From positions 170,002,200-170,066,199 of the forward strand of contig OX352774.1 in the NCBI GenBank assembly GCA_947095535.1: a stretch of DNA of 64,000 nt. The letters run 5' to 3'. This document shows positions 39,480 to 51,109 of the stretch, piece by piece. The notes under the pieces were generated by a model. That model was not told the DNA's origin, searched no databases, and saw nothing but the letters and a program-made list of their open reading frames with translations. Each line of letters begins with the position of its first letter. Within the stretch, counting starts at the first letter, position 1. Origin of the DNA: Poecilobothrus nobilitatus (Eukaryota > Arthropoda > Insecta > Diptera > Dolichopodidae). Position numbers and translations under genes: made by a program.

Positions 39480-40541
39480 TACTGAGATGAACAGTAGCTC
39501 TCTGCAAACTATTTAATTTGTCAATCCAAAATGGTGTTTTCCACAAATCTGTAAACGCTCCTTTATTAACCCAATTTTTAACAAAAGGTACTCGTTGTGA
39601 AGTAAATATTTATAGACTTATTACTAAACTATTAGCAATTCCAAAACTATTTGAAAAGATTATTTATAAATTGTTTGTTGTTTATAGTAAACGTTTCATT
39701 CCATAATAGAACAATTAGAATAATTTTTAAAGGGAAGATTGACCGTAACTAAATTAGCCGTGTGTTATTAATACAATGGAATCCAAAACAGAGCAATAGA
39801 GCTAATTTTACTTTCAAACAGAGCTAATTTTAGTTTAAGCCTCTTTATGCTTTGGTCAAATTATAGTTTTCTGACGCCTATATTATACGAAACACTTTTT
39901 AATTCCTAGACAATTTCCTAGACAATATGCAATGAAAACAAATTCTTTAATATTTAACTCAGGTTTGGTTTCCGTATTATGGTTCCGCATTGAATCGGTC
40001 AAAAAAAATTTTTTAAGAATTGTATTACGTCATTTACAATGGACTGATCAAATTCACCTTCATTCTTATGAAGCTAGACTATTTCTAATCAATCATAATT
40101 CTCTTCAGTTATGTCGATTAGTGAGGGACATTTTGTTTGTCAGCAAATTATTCGCAACAATAGTATATCTCCTCATATTCATGATTGGTAGAATCTTTTA
40201 CTATTTGAATGGATTACAGAAAGTTTGAATTAATATACATCGCGAATGTGAAGAGACACCAACTTACAGTCTAAATTTTTTCATATTAATATTAACAGAC
40301 TAACGCACAAAGACAGACTTTTAACGAGCATTTGTTTCCACTGTGGTCAAAGCCATAAATCAATAATCGTAGTGTGTTTAACTTAATATTCGACGAGTAG
40401 AAAACATGATATTCATAGTATTTTCAACTCTAGTATCCCAAATTAAAATTAATTTTAAAATTAATCTTAATCCTATATATCAAACGAACCAATATATATG
40501 AATATATGAAACGAATAAACCATAAAAATAATAATAATAAT
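39480..40541 (+). mobile_element. Degenerate jockey-like non-LTR retrotransposon, plus strand
   Basis: The frame at 39518-39706 reads TKGTRCEVNIYRLITKLLAI and PKLFEKIIYKLF, matching the RT N-terminal motif (FKKG-x-R-x-x-x-x-NYRPI). The frame at 39932-40228 reads WFRIESVKKNFLRIVLRHLQ, WTDQIHLHSYEARLFLINH and LCRLVRDILFVSKL, matching the C-terminal half of jockey ORF2. The catalytic centre between them is unreadable. The element ends in an AATAATAATAATAAT tail (about 40527-40541). It lies back to back with the minus-strand remnant. Confidence 0.75.
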
Positions 40542-41993
40542 CTCATCCACTCATCCACGAATTGAAATGAATGAAAAATAACCACTTTAATTATATCTGT
40601 TGTCACTTAATTAAGGCGCTCAACTTTCTAGTCTTTCTACCATAGGTACTTCTAATATACATAATGTTTTAATTAAATTTTGGAAATTTTATCGATAACC
40701 CCAAAAAAAAATTTTCTTTTAATTGATAAGATTTAATCATAATTTATAACATAATATAGTAGACTGAATTAAATATAAATTATTCTATTATACTTATAAA
40801 TATTACTCATACAGATTAGCGAAATTCCCTTTAAACTTTTAAATTGATTTCCGGTGTTATTCGTTTTAATTTTTTAACATTTTATTTAATTTTTATAAAA
40901 ATTATTGTTTTGTTTTCATAATGTTTTAATTTACGATAAGGTTTTTTTTTGCTTTATCTTTGTATAATAGAAAAAAAATGTATTATAAAAATATAATTAA
41001 ATTAAAATGTTAATATATTCGAATATATTGTATATTATTTTCTTATATTTTTAAATTATTATTTTTTGTAGTTGAAGATATTCTTTTAGGATAAAATTGT
41101 AAGAACATGTTATTAAACTTCTTTTAAATGATTTTAAACTTTTATTATACCTTGTCACTAATTTATTGTCTGACAAATTTTATAGTTTTTGGTACAGACT
41201 CTTTAAAAAATGTTATGTAAACGTATATTTATTTATTTATACAGTGATTTCGTCAATTTTAACTATTGTCGTTATTCCTAGCTGTATGTTAAGATATTTT
41301 AGTTGATAAAAGATTGCAGCATAAAATAATTCTTAGAAAAAAGTACTTAAGTTTAACGAAAAAAATTATAATATTTAACTTCCAGAAAAATAAAATTTAA
41401 AAGAAAGTTAAATAATATAAGTCTATTTATATTTATTCTCTAAATTCAAGTAATTAATAAATAAAATTTAATATTTTGAAAATGAGTATACCATATTATT
41501 ATAATATATAGATGCCTGTGCTGCAGATTTTAAAAGATTTAAAATTAAATATATTTTTAAAAAATTATTTATATTTATTATTATTTAAAATAATATAATT
41601 CAATTATTCAAATACTTAAAATTTAATAACAATCTATTCTACTTAATTTTTTAAAATCTTGATAAAGTTTTATCAGCTTTTAAAATATTCTTCAATTCAA
41701 AGTTTCAACTTAATATAATTATTGTTTTTCATATATAAATCAATTAATTATAATGTATGAAATTAACAAAAATAATCTTAAGATAAGATTTTTGTATATC
41801 AATTCTATATAATTTAATTAAAATTTTTATTTTCCAATTCTTATAAATAAGTAGCAATTAGCCGAAATAGGGTTTAATTATTTCAAAACTTTGTAACAAA
41901 CGAACGAACAAACAAATCAATATCGTAAATATTTAAATTAAAAAATATTTTATTAACATAAAAACGTTGTGTATTTAAAATAATAAAAAAATA
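40542..41993. other. AT-rich region upstream of the mucin gene
   Basis: No gene is recognised. It probably contains the promoter and a short 5' untranslated region of the mucin-like gene. Confidence 0.5.
41842..41849 (+). promoter_or_regulatory. Possible TATA box for the mucin-like gene
   Basis: TATAAATA lies about 150 bp before the inferred start codon at 41994, which would leave a leader of about 120 nt. In DNA this AT-rich the match has little weight, and no clear initiator was found. Confidence 0.25.
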
Positions 41994-44900
41994 ATGAATT
42001 GTAAGTAGTAATAAAATTTAAATATATTCGTAAGTAGTGTTACAACAAATTTAATATTGTAATTTGCAGATTTTCTTCTTCTCACAATTACATTAGTATA
42101 TATAGCAATTAATACTAGTGCTAAAAATTTAGACTGTTTGAACAAACCACTTGGATACAAGTTACAAGATCCTGAAGATTGTCATGGATATTTAGTTTGT
42201 ATACATGGACGTATCTATCCACAGATATGTCCATATGGAACAAAGTTTGACGAATTTATAAAAAAATGTATACCTGGTAAATGTCCACCATGTAATATTG
42301 TAACAACATTACCACCTCCAACAACAACAACAACAGAGACTCCAATAACCACAAGTGAAGAACCCTCAACAACTGAAGAACCAATAACTACAACTACTGA
42401 AGAAACAATCACAACTACCGAAGGTCCCACAACAACTACTGAAGAGCCAATACCAACAACTAGTGAAGAACCAATCACAACAACAGAAAGTCCAACAACA
42501 ACTACTGAAGAACCAACAACAACTGAAGGACCAATAACTACAACTACTGAAGAACCCATCACAACTACAGAAGGTCCAACAACAACCACCGAAGAACCAA
42601 CAACAACTTCAGAAGGTCCAGTAACGACCACTGAAGAACCAATAACAACTACAGATGGTGCAGTAACGACCACTGAGCAACCAACAACAACTTCAGAAGG
42701 TCCAGTAACGACCACTGAACAACCATCAACAACCACCGAAGGTCCTGCAACGACCACTGAAGAACCAATAACAACCACAGAAGGTCCCGTAACGACCACT
42801 GCAGAACCGACAACAACATCAGAAGGTCCAGTAACGACCACTGAAGAACCAACAACAACTTCAGAAAGACCAGTAACGACCACTGAAGAACCAACAACAA
42901 CTTCAGAAGGTCCAGTAACGACCACTGAACAGCCAACAACAACCTCAGAAGGTCCAGTAACGACCACTGAACAACCAACAACAACCACAGAAGGTTCTGC
43001 AACGACCACTGAAGAACCAATAACAACCACAGAAGGTCCAGTAACGACCACTGCAGAACCGACAACAACTTCAGAAGGTCCAACAACGACCAGTGAAGAA
43101 CCAACAACAACTTCAGAAGGGCCAATAACGACCTCTGAAGAACCAACAACAACCACAGAAGGTCCTGCAACGACCACTGAAGAACCAATAACAACCACAG
43201 AAGGTCCCGTAACGACCACTGCAGAACCGACAACATCATCAGAAGGTCCAGTAACGACCACTGAAGAACCAACAACAACTTCAGAAGATCCAGTAACGAC
43301 CACTGCAGAACCGACAACTTCAGAAGGTCCAATAACGTCCACTGCAGAACCGACAACAACTTCAGAAGGTCCAGTAACGACCACTGAAGAACCAACAACA
43401 ACTTCAGAAGGTCCAGTAACAACAACTGAACAACCAACAACAACCACTGAAGGTCCTGCAACGACCACTGAAGAAACACCAACAACTTCAGAAAGTCCAG
43501 TAACGACCACTGAAGAACCAACAACAACCACAGAAGGTCCAGTAACGACCACTGAAGAACCAACAACAACTACAGAAGGTCCAGTAACGACCACTGAACC
43601 ACCAACAACAACTTCAGAAGGTCCAGTAACGACCACTGAACAGCCAACAACAACTTCAGAAGGTCCAGTAACGACCACTGAACAACCAACAACAACCACA
43701 GAAGGTTCTGCAACGACCACTGAACAACCAACAACAACCACAGAAGGTTCTGCAACGACCACTGAAGAACCAATAACAACCACAGAAGGTCCAGTAACGA
43801 CCACTGCCGAACCGACAACAACTTCAGAAGGTCCAGCAACGACCACTGAAGAACCAACAACAACTTCAGAAGGTCCAGTAACGACCACTGAAGAACCAAC
43901 AACAACCACAGAAGGTCCAGTAACGACCACTGCAGAACCGACAACAACTTCAGAAGGTCCAGTAACGACCACTGAAGAGCCAACAACAACTTCAGAAGGA
44001 CCAGTAACGCCCACTGAAGAACCAACAACAACTTCAGAAGGACCAGTAACGCCCACTGAAGAACCAACAACAACTTCAGAAGGTCCAGTAACGACCACTG
44101 AACAGCCAACAACAACTTCAGAAGATCCAGTAACGACCACTGAAGAACCAACAACAACCACAGAAGGTCCAGTAACGACCACTGAAGAACCTACAACAAC
44201 TACAGAAGGTCCAGTAACGACCACTGAAGAACCGACAACAACTTCAGAAGGTCCAGTACCGACCACTGAAGAACCAACAACAACTTCAGAAGGACCAGTA
44301 ACGCCCACTGAAGAACCAACAACAACTTCAGAAGGTCCAGTAACGACCACTGAAGAACCAACAACAACTACAGAAGGTCCAGTAACGACCACTGAACAGA
44401 CAACAACAACTTCAGAAGATCCAGTAACGACCACTGAAGAACCAACAACAACCACAGAAGGTCCAGTAACGACCACTGAAGAACCAATAACAACCACAGA
44501 CGGTCCAGTAACGACCACTGAAGAACCTACAACAACTACAGAAGGTCCAGTAACGACCACTGCAGAACCGACAACAACTTCAGAAGGAACAGTAACGACC
44601 ACTGAAGAGCCAACAACAACTTCAGAAGGACCAGTAACGCCCACTGAAGAACCAACAACAACTTCAGAAGGACCAGTAACGCCCACTGAAGAACCAACAA
44701 CAACTTCAGAAGGTCCAGTAACGACTACTGAAGAACCGACAACAACTTCAGAAGGTCCAGTAACGACCACTGAAGAACCAACAACAACTTCAGAAGGACC
44801 AGTAACGCCCACTGAAGAACCTACAACAACTACAGAAGGTCCAGTAACGACCACTGCAGAACCGACAACAACTTCAGAAGGTCCAGTAACGACCACTGAA

Positions 44901-47900
44901 GAGCCAACAACAACTTCAGAAGGACCAGTAACGACCACTGAAGAGCCAACAACAACTTCAGAAGGACCAGTAACGCCCACTGAAGAACCAACAACAACTT
45001 CAGAAGGACCAGTAACGCCCACTGAAGAACCAACAACAACTTCAGAAGGTCCAGTAACGACCACTGAAGAACCAATAACAACTACAGAAGGTCCAGTAAC
45101 GACCACTGAAGAACCAACAACAACTTCAGAAGGACCAGTAACGCCCACTGAAGAACCTACAACAACTACAGAAGGTCCAGTAACGACCACTGCAGAACCG
45201 ACAACAACTACAGAAGGTCCAGTAACGACCACTGCAGAACCGACAACAACTTCAGAAGGAACAGTAACGACCACTGAAGAGCCAACAACAACTTCAGAAG
45301 GACCAGTAACGCCCACTGAAGAACCAACAACAACTTCAGAAGGACCAGTAACGCCCACTGAAGAACCAACAACAACTTCAGAAGGTCCAGTAACGACCAC
45401 TGAAGAACCAATAACAACTACAGAAGGTCCAGTAACGACTACTGAAGAACCAACAACAACCACAGAAGGTCCAGTAACGACCACTGAAGAACCTACAACA
45501 ACTACAGAAGGTCCAGTAACGACCACTGCAGAACCGACAACAACTTCAGAAGGTCCAGTAACGACCACTGAAGAGCCAACAACAACTTCAGAAGGACCAG
45601 TAACGCCCACTGAAGAACCAACAACAACTTCAGAAGGACCAGTAACGCCCACTGAAGAACCAACAACAACTTCAGAAGGTCCAGTAACGACCACTGAACA
45701 GCCAACAACAACTTCAGAAGATCCAGTAACGACCACTGAAGAACCAACAACAACCACAGAAGGTCCAGTAACGACCACTGCAGAACCGACAACAACTTCA
45801 GAAGGTCCAGTAACGACCACTGAAGAACCGACAACAACTTCAGAAGGTCCAGTAACGACCACTGAAGAACCAACAACAACCACAGATGGTCCAGTAACGA
45901 CCACTGAAGAACCAACAACAACTACAGAAGGTCCAGTAACGACCACTGAAGAACCAATAACAACTACAGAAGGTCCAGTAACGACCACTGAACAGCCAAC
46001 AACAACTTCAGAAGGACCAGCAACGCCCACTGAAGAACCAACAACGACTTCAGAAGGTCCAGTAACGACCACTGAAGAACCAACAACAACTTCAGAAGGT
46101 CCAGTAACGACCACTGAACAGCCAACAACAACTTCAGAAGATCCAGTAACGACCACTGAAGAACCAACAACAACCACAGAAGGTTCTGCAACGACCACTG
46201 AAGAACCAATAACAACCACAGACGGTCCAGTAACGACCACTGAAGAACCAACAACAACTTCAGAAGGACCAGTAACGCCCACTGAAGAACCAACAACGAC
46301 TTCAGAAGGTCCAGTAACGACCACTGAAGAACCAACAACAACTTCAGAAGGTCCAGTAACGACCACTGAACAGCCAACAACAACTTCAGAAGATCCAGTA
46401 ACGACCACTGAAGAACCAACAACAACCACAGAAGGTTCTGCAACGACCACTGAAGAACCAATAACAACCACAGAAGGTCCAGTAACGACCACTGCAGAAC
46501 CGACAACAACTTCAGAAGGTCCAGTAACGACCACTGAAGAACCAACAACAACTTCAGAAGGACCAGTAACGCCCACTGAAGAACCGACAACAACTTCAGA
46601 AGGTCCAGTAACGACCACTGAAGAACCAACAACAACCACAGACGGTCCAGTAACGACCACTGAAGAACCGACAACAACTTCAGAAGGTCCAGTAACGACC
46701 ACTGAAGAACCAACAACAACCACAGAAGATCCAGTAACGACCACTGAAGAACCAACAACAACCACAGAAGGTCCAGTAACGACCACTGAAGAACCAAGAA
46801 CAACTACAGAAGGTCCAGTAACGACGACTGAAGAACCGACAACAACTTCAGAAGGTCCAGTAACGACCACTGAAGAACCAACAACAACCACAGAAGGTCC
46901 AGTAACGACCACTGCAGAACCGACAACAACTTCAGAAGGTCCAGTGACGACCACTGAAGAACCAACAACAACTTCAGAAGGACCAGTAACGACCACTGAA
47001 GAACCAACAACAACTTCAGAAGCACCAATAACGACCACTGAAGAACCAACAAAAACTACTGAAGAACCAATATCAACCACAGAAGGTCCAGTAACGACCA
47101 CTGCAGAACCGACAACAACTTCAGAAGGTCCAGTAACCACTGAAGAACCGACAACAACTTCAGAAGGTCCAGTAACGACCACTGAAGAACCAACAACATC
47201 TACAGAAGGTCCAGTAACGACCACTGAAGAACCAACAACAACTTCTGAAGGTCCAGTAACGACCACTGAAGAACCAACAACAACCACAGAAGGTCCAGTA
47301 ACAACCACTGAAGACCCAACAACAACCACAGAAGGTCCTGCAACGACTACTGAAGAACCAATAACATCTACAGAAGAACCAATAACGACCACTGAAGAAC
47401 CAACAACAACTACAGAAGGTCCAATAACGACCACCGAACAACCAACAACAACTTCAGAAGGTCCAGTAACAACCACTGAACAACCATCAACAACCACAGA
47501 AGGTCCAGTAACAACCACTGAACAACCAACAACAACCACAGAAGGTCCAGTAACGACCACTGCAGAACCGACAACAACTTCAGAAGGTCCAGTAACGACC
47601 ACTGAAGAACCAACAACAACTTCAGAAGGACCAGTAACGACCACTGAAGAACCAACAACAACTTCAGAAGCACCAATAACGACCACTGAAGAACCAACAA
47701 AAACTACTGAGGAACCAATAACAACCACAGAAGGTCCAGTAACGACTACTGCAGAACCAACAACAACTTCAGAAGGTCCAGTAACGACCACTGCAGAACC
47801 GACAACAACTTCAGAAGGTCCAGTAACGACCACTGAAGAACCAACAACAACTTCAGAAGGTCCAGTAACGACCACTGAACAACCAACAACAACTTCAGAA

Positions 47901-49736
47901 GGTCCAGTAACGACCACTGAACAACCAACAACAACTTCAGAAGGTCCAGTAACGACCACTGAACAACCAACAACAACCACAGAAGGTCCAGTAACGACCA
48001 CTGCAGAACCGACAACAACTTCAGAAGGTCCAGTAACGACCACTGAAGAACCAACAACAACTTCAGAAGGACCGGTAACTACCACTGAAGAACCAACAAC
48101 AACTTCAGAAGCACCAATAACGACCACTGAAGAACCAACAAAAACTACTGAAGAACCAATAACAACCACAGAAGGTCCAGTAACGACCACTGCAGAACCG
48201 ACAACAACTTCAGAAGGTCCAGTAACGACCACTGCAGAACCGACAACAACTTCAGAAGGTCCAGTAACGACCACTGAAGAACCAACAACATCTACAGAAG
48301 GTCCAGTAACGACCACTGAAGAACCATCAACAACTTCTGAAGGTCCAGTAACGACCACTGAAGAACCAACAACAACCACAGAAGGTCCAGTAACAACCAC
48401 TGAAGAACCAACAACAACCACAGAAGGTCCTGCAACGACCACTGCAGAACCGACAACAACTTCAGAAGGTCCAGTAACGACTACTGAAGAACCAATAACA
48501 TCTACAGAAGAACCAATAACGACCACTGAAGAACCAACAACAACTACAGAAGGTTCAATAACGACCACTGCAGAACCGACAACAACTTCAGAAGGTCCAG
48601 TAACGACCACTGAAGAACCAACAACATCTACAGAAGGTCCAGTAACGACGACTGCAGAACCGACAACAACTTCGGAAGGTCCAGTAACGACCACTGCAGA
48701 ACCAACAACAACTTCAGAAGGTCCAGTAACGACCACTGAAGAACCAACAACAACTTCAGAAGGTCCAGTAACGACCACTGAAGAACCAACAACATCTACA
48801 GAAGGTCCAGTAACGACCACTGAAGAACCAACAACATCTACAGAAGGTCCAGTAACGACCACTGAAGACCCAACAACAACCACAGAAGAAGGTCCAGTAA
48901 CGACTACTGAAGATCCAACAACAACTACAGAAGGTGCAGTAACGACCACTGAAGAACCAACAACAACTACCGAAGGTCCAGTAACAACTACTGAAGAACC
49001 AATAACAACTACAGAAGGACCAATAACGACCACTGAAGAACCAATAACAACTACAGAAAGTCCTACAACGACCACTGAAGAACCAACAACATCTACGGAA
49101 GGTCCTGTAACAACCACTGAAGAACCAACAACATCTACAGAAGGTCCAGTAACGACCACTGAAGAACCAACAACAACCACAGAAGAAGGTCCAGTGACGA
49201 CTACTGAAGAACCAACAACAACCACAGAAGGTCCAGTAACGACCACTACAGAACCGACAACAACATCAGAAGGTCCAATAACGACCACTGAAGAACCAAC
49301 AACAACCACAGAAGGTCCAGCAACAACAACTGCAGAACCAACAACAACTTCAGAAGGTCCAGTGACAACCACTGAAGAACCAACAACAACTACAGAAGGT
49401 CCAGTTACAACCACTGAAGGGTCAACCACAACCACAGAAGTTCCACCAACAACCACAACTGTGGTACCAACGACAACAAGTGAAGAAGTAACAACAACTA
49501 CTGAAATTATTTCAACCACTACTGAAGGGCCATCAGATCCGGAATGCCGTAACAAACCAGATGGATCTAAACTTCCAAATGTAGACCATTGCAATAAGTA
49601 TTACGTTTGTGTTAAGAATAAAGCCATCCCTAGAAGATGCCCTGTCGGTTTATGGTTTGACCAAAATCGTCTCACATGTGATTTCCCAAAGTTCGCTGAT
49701 TGTGCAGCAGGAGTCGATAAAGTCGATGTTGTATAA
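41994..49736 (+). CDS. Giant mucin-like peritrophin (CBM14 / Thr-rich repeats / CBM14), join(41994..42000,42070..49736)
   Basis: Secreted chitin-binding mucin, 2,557 aa. Exon 1 is seven coding bases (ATG AAT T) before a perfect GTAAGT donor. After a 69-bp intron ending TTTGCAG, exon 2 continues the signal peptide (NYFLLLTITLVYIA, cleavage probably after TSA at residue 20). An N-terminal CBM14 domain (residues 25-77, C-x14-C-x5-C-x9-C-x12-C-x4-C-x2-C) follows, then about 2,400 residues of repeats with consensus EEPTTTSEGPVTTT, then a C-terminal CBM14 (2495-2547, C-x14-C-x5-C-x9-C-x12-C-x7-C, with GLWFDQNRLTCDFP) and a short tail. CBM14 (peritrophin-A) domains bind chitin. Thr/Ser/Pro repeats in such proteins are normally heavily O-glycosylated. 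The gene is nested in the laminin intron on the same strand, 388 bp before a smaller paralogue. Likely site is the peritrophic matrix or another chitinous surface (inference). The long open frames on the other strand are by-products of the repeat. Confidence 0.9.
42330..49530 (+). repeat. 42-bp coding minisatellite array
   Basis: About 7.2 kb of in-frame 42-nt units (14 aa), each made of two related 21-nt halves (E-x-P-x-T-T-T/S). That gives roughly 170 units if all were full length. Variants (VTPTEEP, TEQPTTT, SEDPV, EGSATTT, TAEPTTT, SEAPITTTEEPTKTT) recur in larger blocks, for example at 252-bp, 441-bp and 672-bp offsets, showing higher-order duplication. Occasional indels keep the frame (a lost codon near 47132; added Glu codons near 48890 and 49190). 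The array is clearly more GC-rich than its surroundings. Confidence 0.95.
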
Positions 49737-49995
49737 GATTTAAATCTGTATAATATTAAGTTATGCTTTAAGTTTTAAAATTAATTTATTATTTATTTAT
49801 TAAATCTGTATGTTTTTAAAATTTTTAAAAATTCTATTACAGTTCTTATTAAATATAAGTAATTCTAAATTTTGTGCAAATTATAAACACTAAAGCAAAA
49901 TGACTCAATATAATTAAATTTCAATATAATTTATTGAGTCCATAAAACCTGAAGATTATTTTATATGTTATTCAAATCTTATCTTTGGATATTCC

Positions 49996-50001
49996 AATAA
50001 A
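49996..50001 (+). terminator. Possible polyadenylation signal of the mucin-like gene
   Basis: AATAAA lies about 260 bp after the stop codon and before the next gene's start at 50125. The position is plausible, but the motif is common in such AT-rich DNA. Confidence 0.35.
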
Positions 50002-50021
50002 AAATTGGTTTTCTTTACCTA

Positions 50022-50027
50022 TATAAA
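50022..50027 (+). promoter_or_regulatory. Possible TATA box for the 3xCBM14 gene
   Basis: TATAAA in the context CTATATAAACAA lies about 100 bp before the inferred start codon at 50125. This gives a plausible short leader. No initiator element is obvious. Confidence 0.3.
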
Positions 50028-50124
50028 CAACTTAGAATTAACAAGTAATAATTAATATGTAAACTGAGATATTGCGATATAGACGAAAACCTTAACTTTA
50101 ACTATAGCAAAATACCGAATTAAA

Positions 50125-51022
50125 ATGTTTTTAATTCATGAACGAATTTTAAGTAAGTGAACAAATTATTTTCTTTTATTACCTTAATTTTTTAGAAAAA
50201 ATATTTATACAATATTTTTTTTAATTAGATTATCACATTTTTGTCGTCTTGTTAATACTAATTGGTAATACATTAGCACACCGAGATCCAGAATGCAGAA
50301 AAAAACCACCTTTCTTTAAATTATCAGATCCAAATAACTGTGATGGTTACAAAATTTGTAATTTAGGGCATTCCATTAAATTGTTATGTCCAGCTTTTAA
50401 AAAATTTGATGAAATGCTTAAAATATGTGTACCAGGCGAATGTCCGCCATGTAATACTTTTTTATTAACATCAGACTGTAATAATAAACCGATTGGTTAT
50501 AAATTTAAAAATTTAGAAAATTGTCGTAGTTATTTCTCCTGTATTGGTGATATAAAACCTCTTCAACTATTATGTCCGTATAATGAAAAATTTGATGAAG
50601 TTTCAGGGGAATGTGTAAATGGTGCATGTCCAGCTTGTAATTTACAAACAACTTTACTACCAAATTCTACAACAACAACTGCTGCAACTATAACAACAGA
50701 AATTTCAAGCTCAACTGAAACTTCTCAAGTACCAATAACAGGAACTACAACAACACAACGTGCTACAACAAACCAGCAATCTTCAACAACTCAAAAACTT
50801 ACAACAACAATAACAACCACTACTGATCCATCAGTATCTGAATTGTGTCAAAATTTACCAAATGAAAGTTTAGTTCCAAATAATTATCATTGCAACAGCT
50901 ATTTTATTTGTTATAATTATGATGCAATACCAAAGAATTGTCCAATTGGTTTATGGTTTGATGCTGAACGTTTTGTATGTGATTTCCCACATAAGACTTA
51001 TTGTATAGTTGCAATCGATTGA
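50125..51022 (+). CDS. Secreted chitin-binding protein with three CBM14 domains, join(50125..50152,50229..51022)
   Basis: 273-aa secreted peritrophin-like protein. Exon 1 (ATG at 50125, 28 coding bases) ends at a perfect GTAAGT donor. The 76-bp intron ends TTAATTAG, and exon 2 completes a hydrophobic signal segment (IFVVLLILIGNTLA). Three CBM14 domains follow: residues 32-84 (C-x14-C-x5-C-x9-C-x12-C-x4-C-x2-C), 93-146 (same with x10 in the third gap), and 216-268 (C-x14-C-x5-C-x9-C-x12-C-x7-C, with GLWFDAERFVCDFP). Domains 2 and 3 are joined by a Thr/Ser-rich linker of about 70 residues. The first two domains resemble the N-terminal domain of the upstream giant mucin and the third resembles its C-terminal domain. 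The intron phase and position also match. It is thus a tandem paralogue with a short linker in place of the array. Predicted role: binding chitin in an extracellular matrix. Confidence 0.88.
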
Positions 51023-51078
51023 ATCATAATGCAATATTGAAATTTCTGTTATATTTTTAAGTAATCTTAAATGTTAAA

Positions 51079-51109
51079 AATAAAAAATTAAATTTTAAAA
51101 CTAAATAAA
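51079..51109 (+). terminator. Possible polyadenylation signals of the 3xCBM14 gene
   Basis: Two AATAAA motifs, at 51079-51084 and 51104-51109, lie within 90 bp of the stop codon, a normal distance for a polyadenylation signal. Confidence 0.5.

Noticed and set aside
41210..41216. Alternative first exons of the mucin-like gene at 41210 (ATG TTA T) and 41482 (ATG A)
   Set aside because: Both fit the phase, but the donors are weaker (GTAAAC, GTATAC) than the perfect GTAAGT at 42001, and their introns would be far longer than the 69 bp found, which resembles the neighbour's 76-bp intron.
42649..48060. Several Leu-rich antisense open frames inside the array
   Set aside because: They are the other open antisense frame of the same repeat, broken wherever a variant unit introduces a stop.
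42215..49594. Antisense open frame of about 2,459 codons over the mucin array
   Set aside because: The 42-nt consensus lacks stops in two antisense frames, so the frame stays open by repetition. The product would be a Val/Gly/Ser polymer with no domain, and the sense frame has clear CBM14 ends and splice sites.
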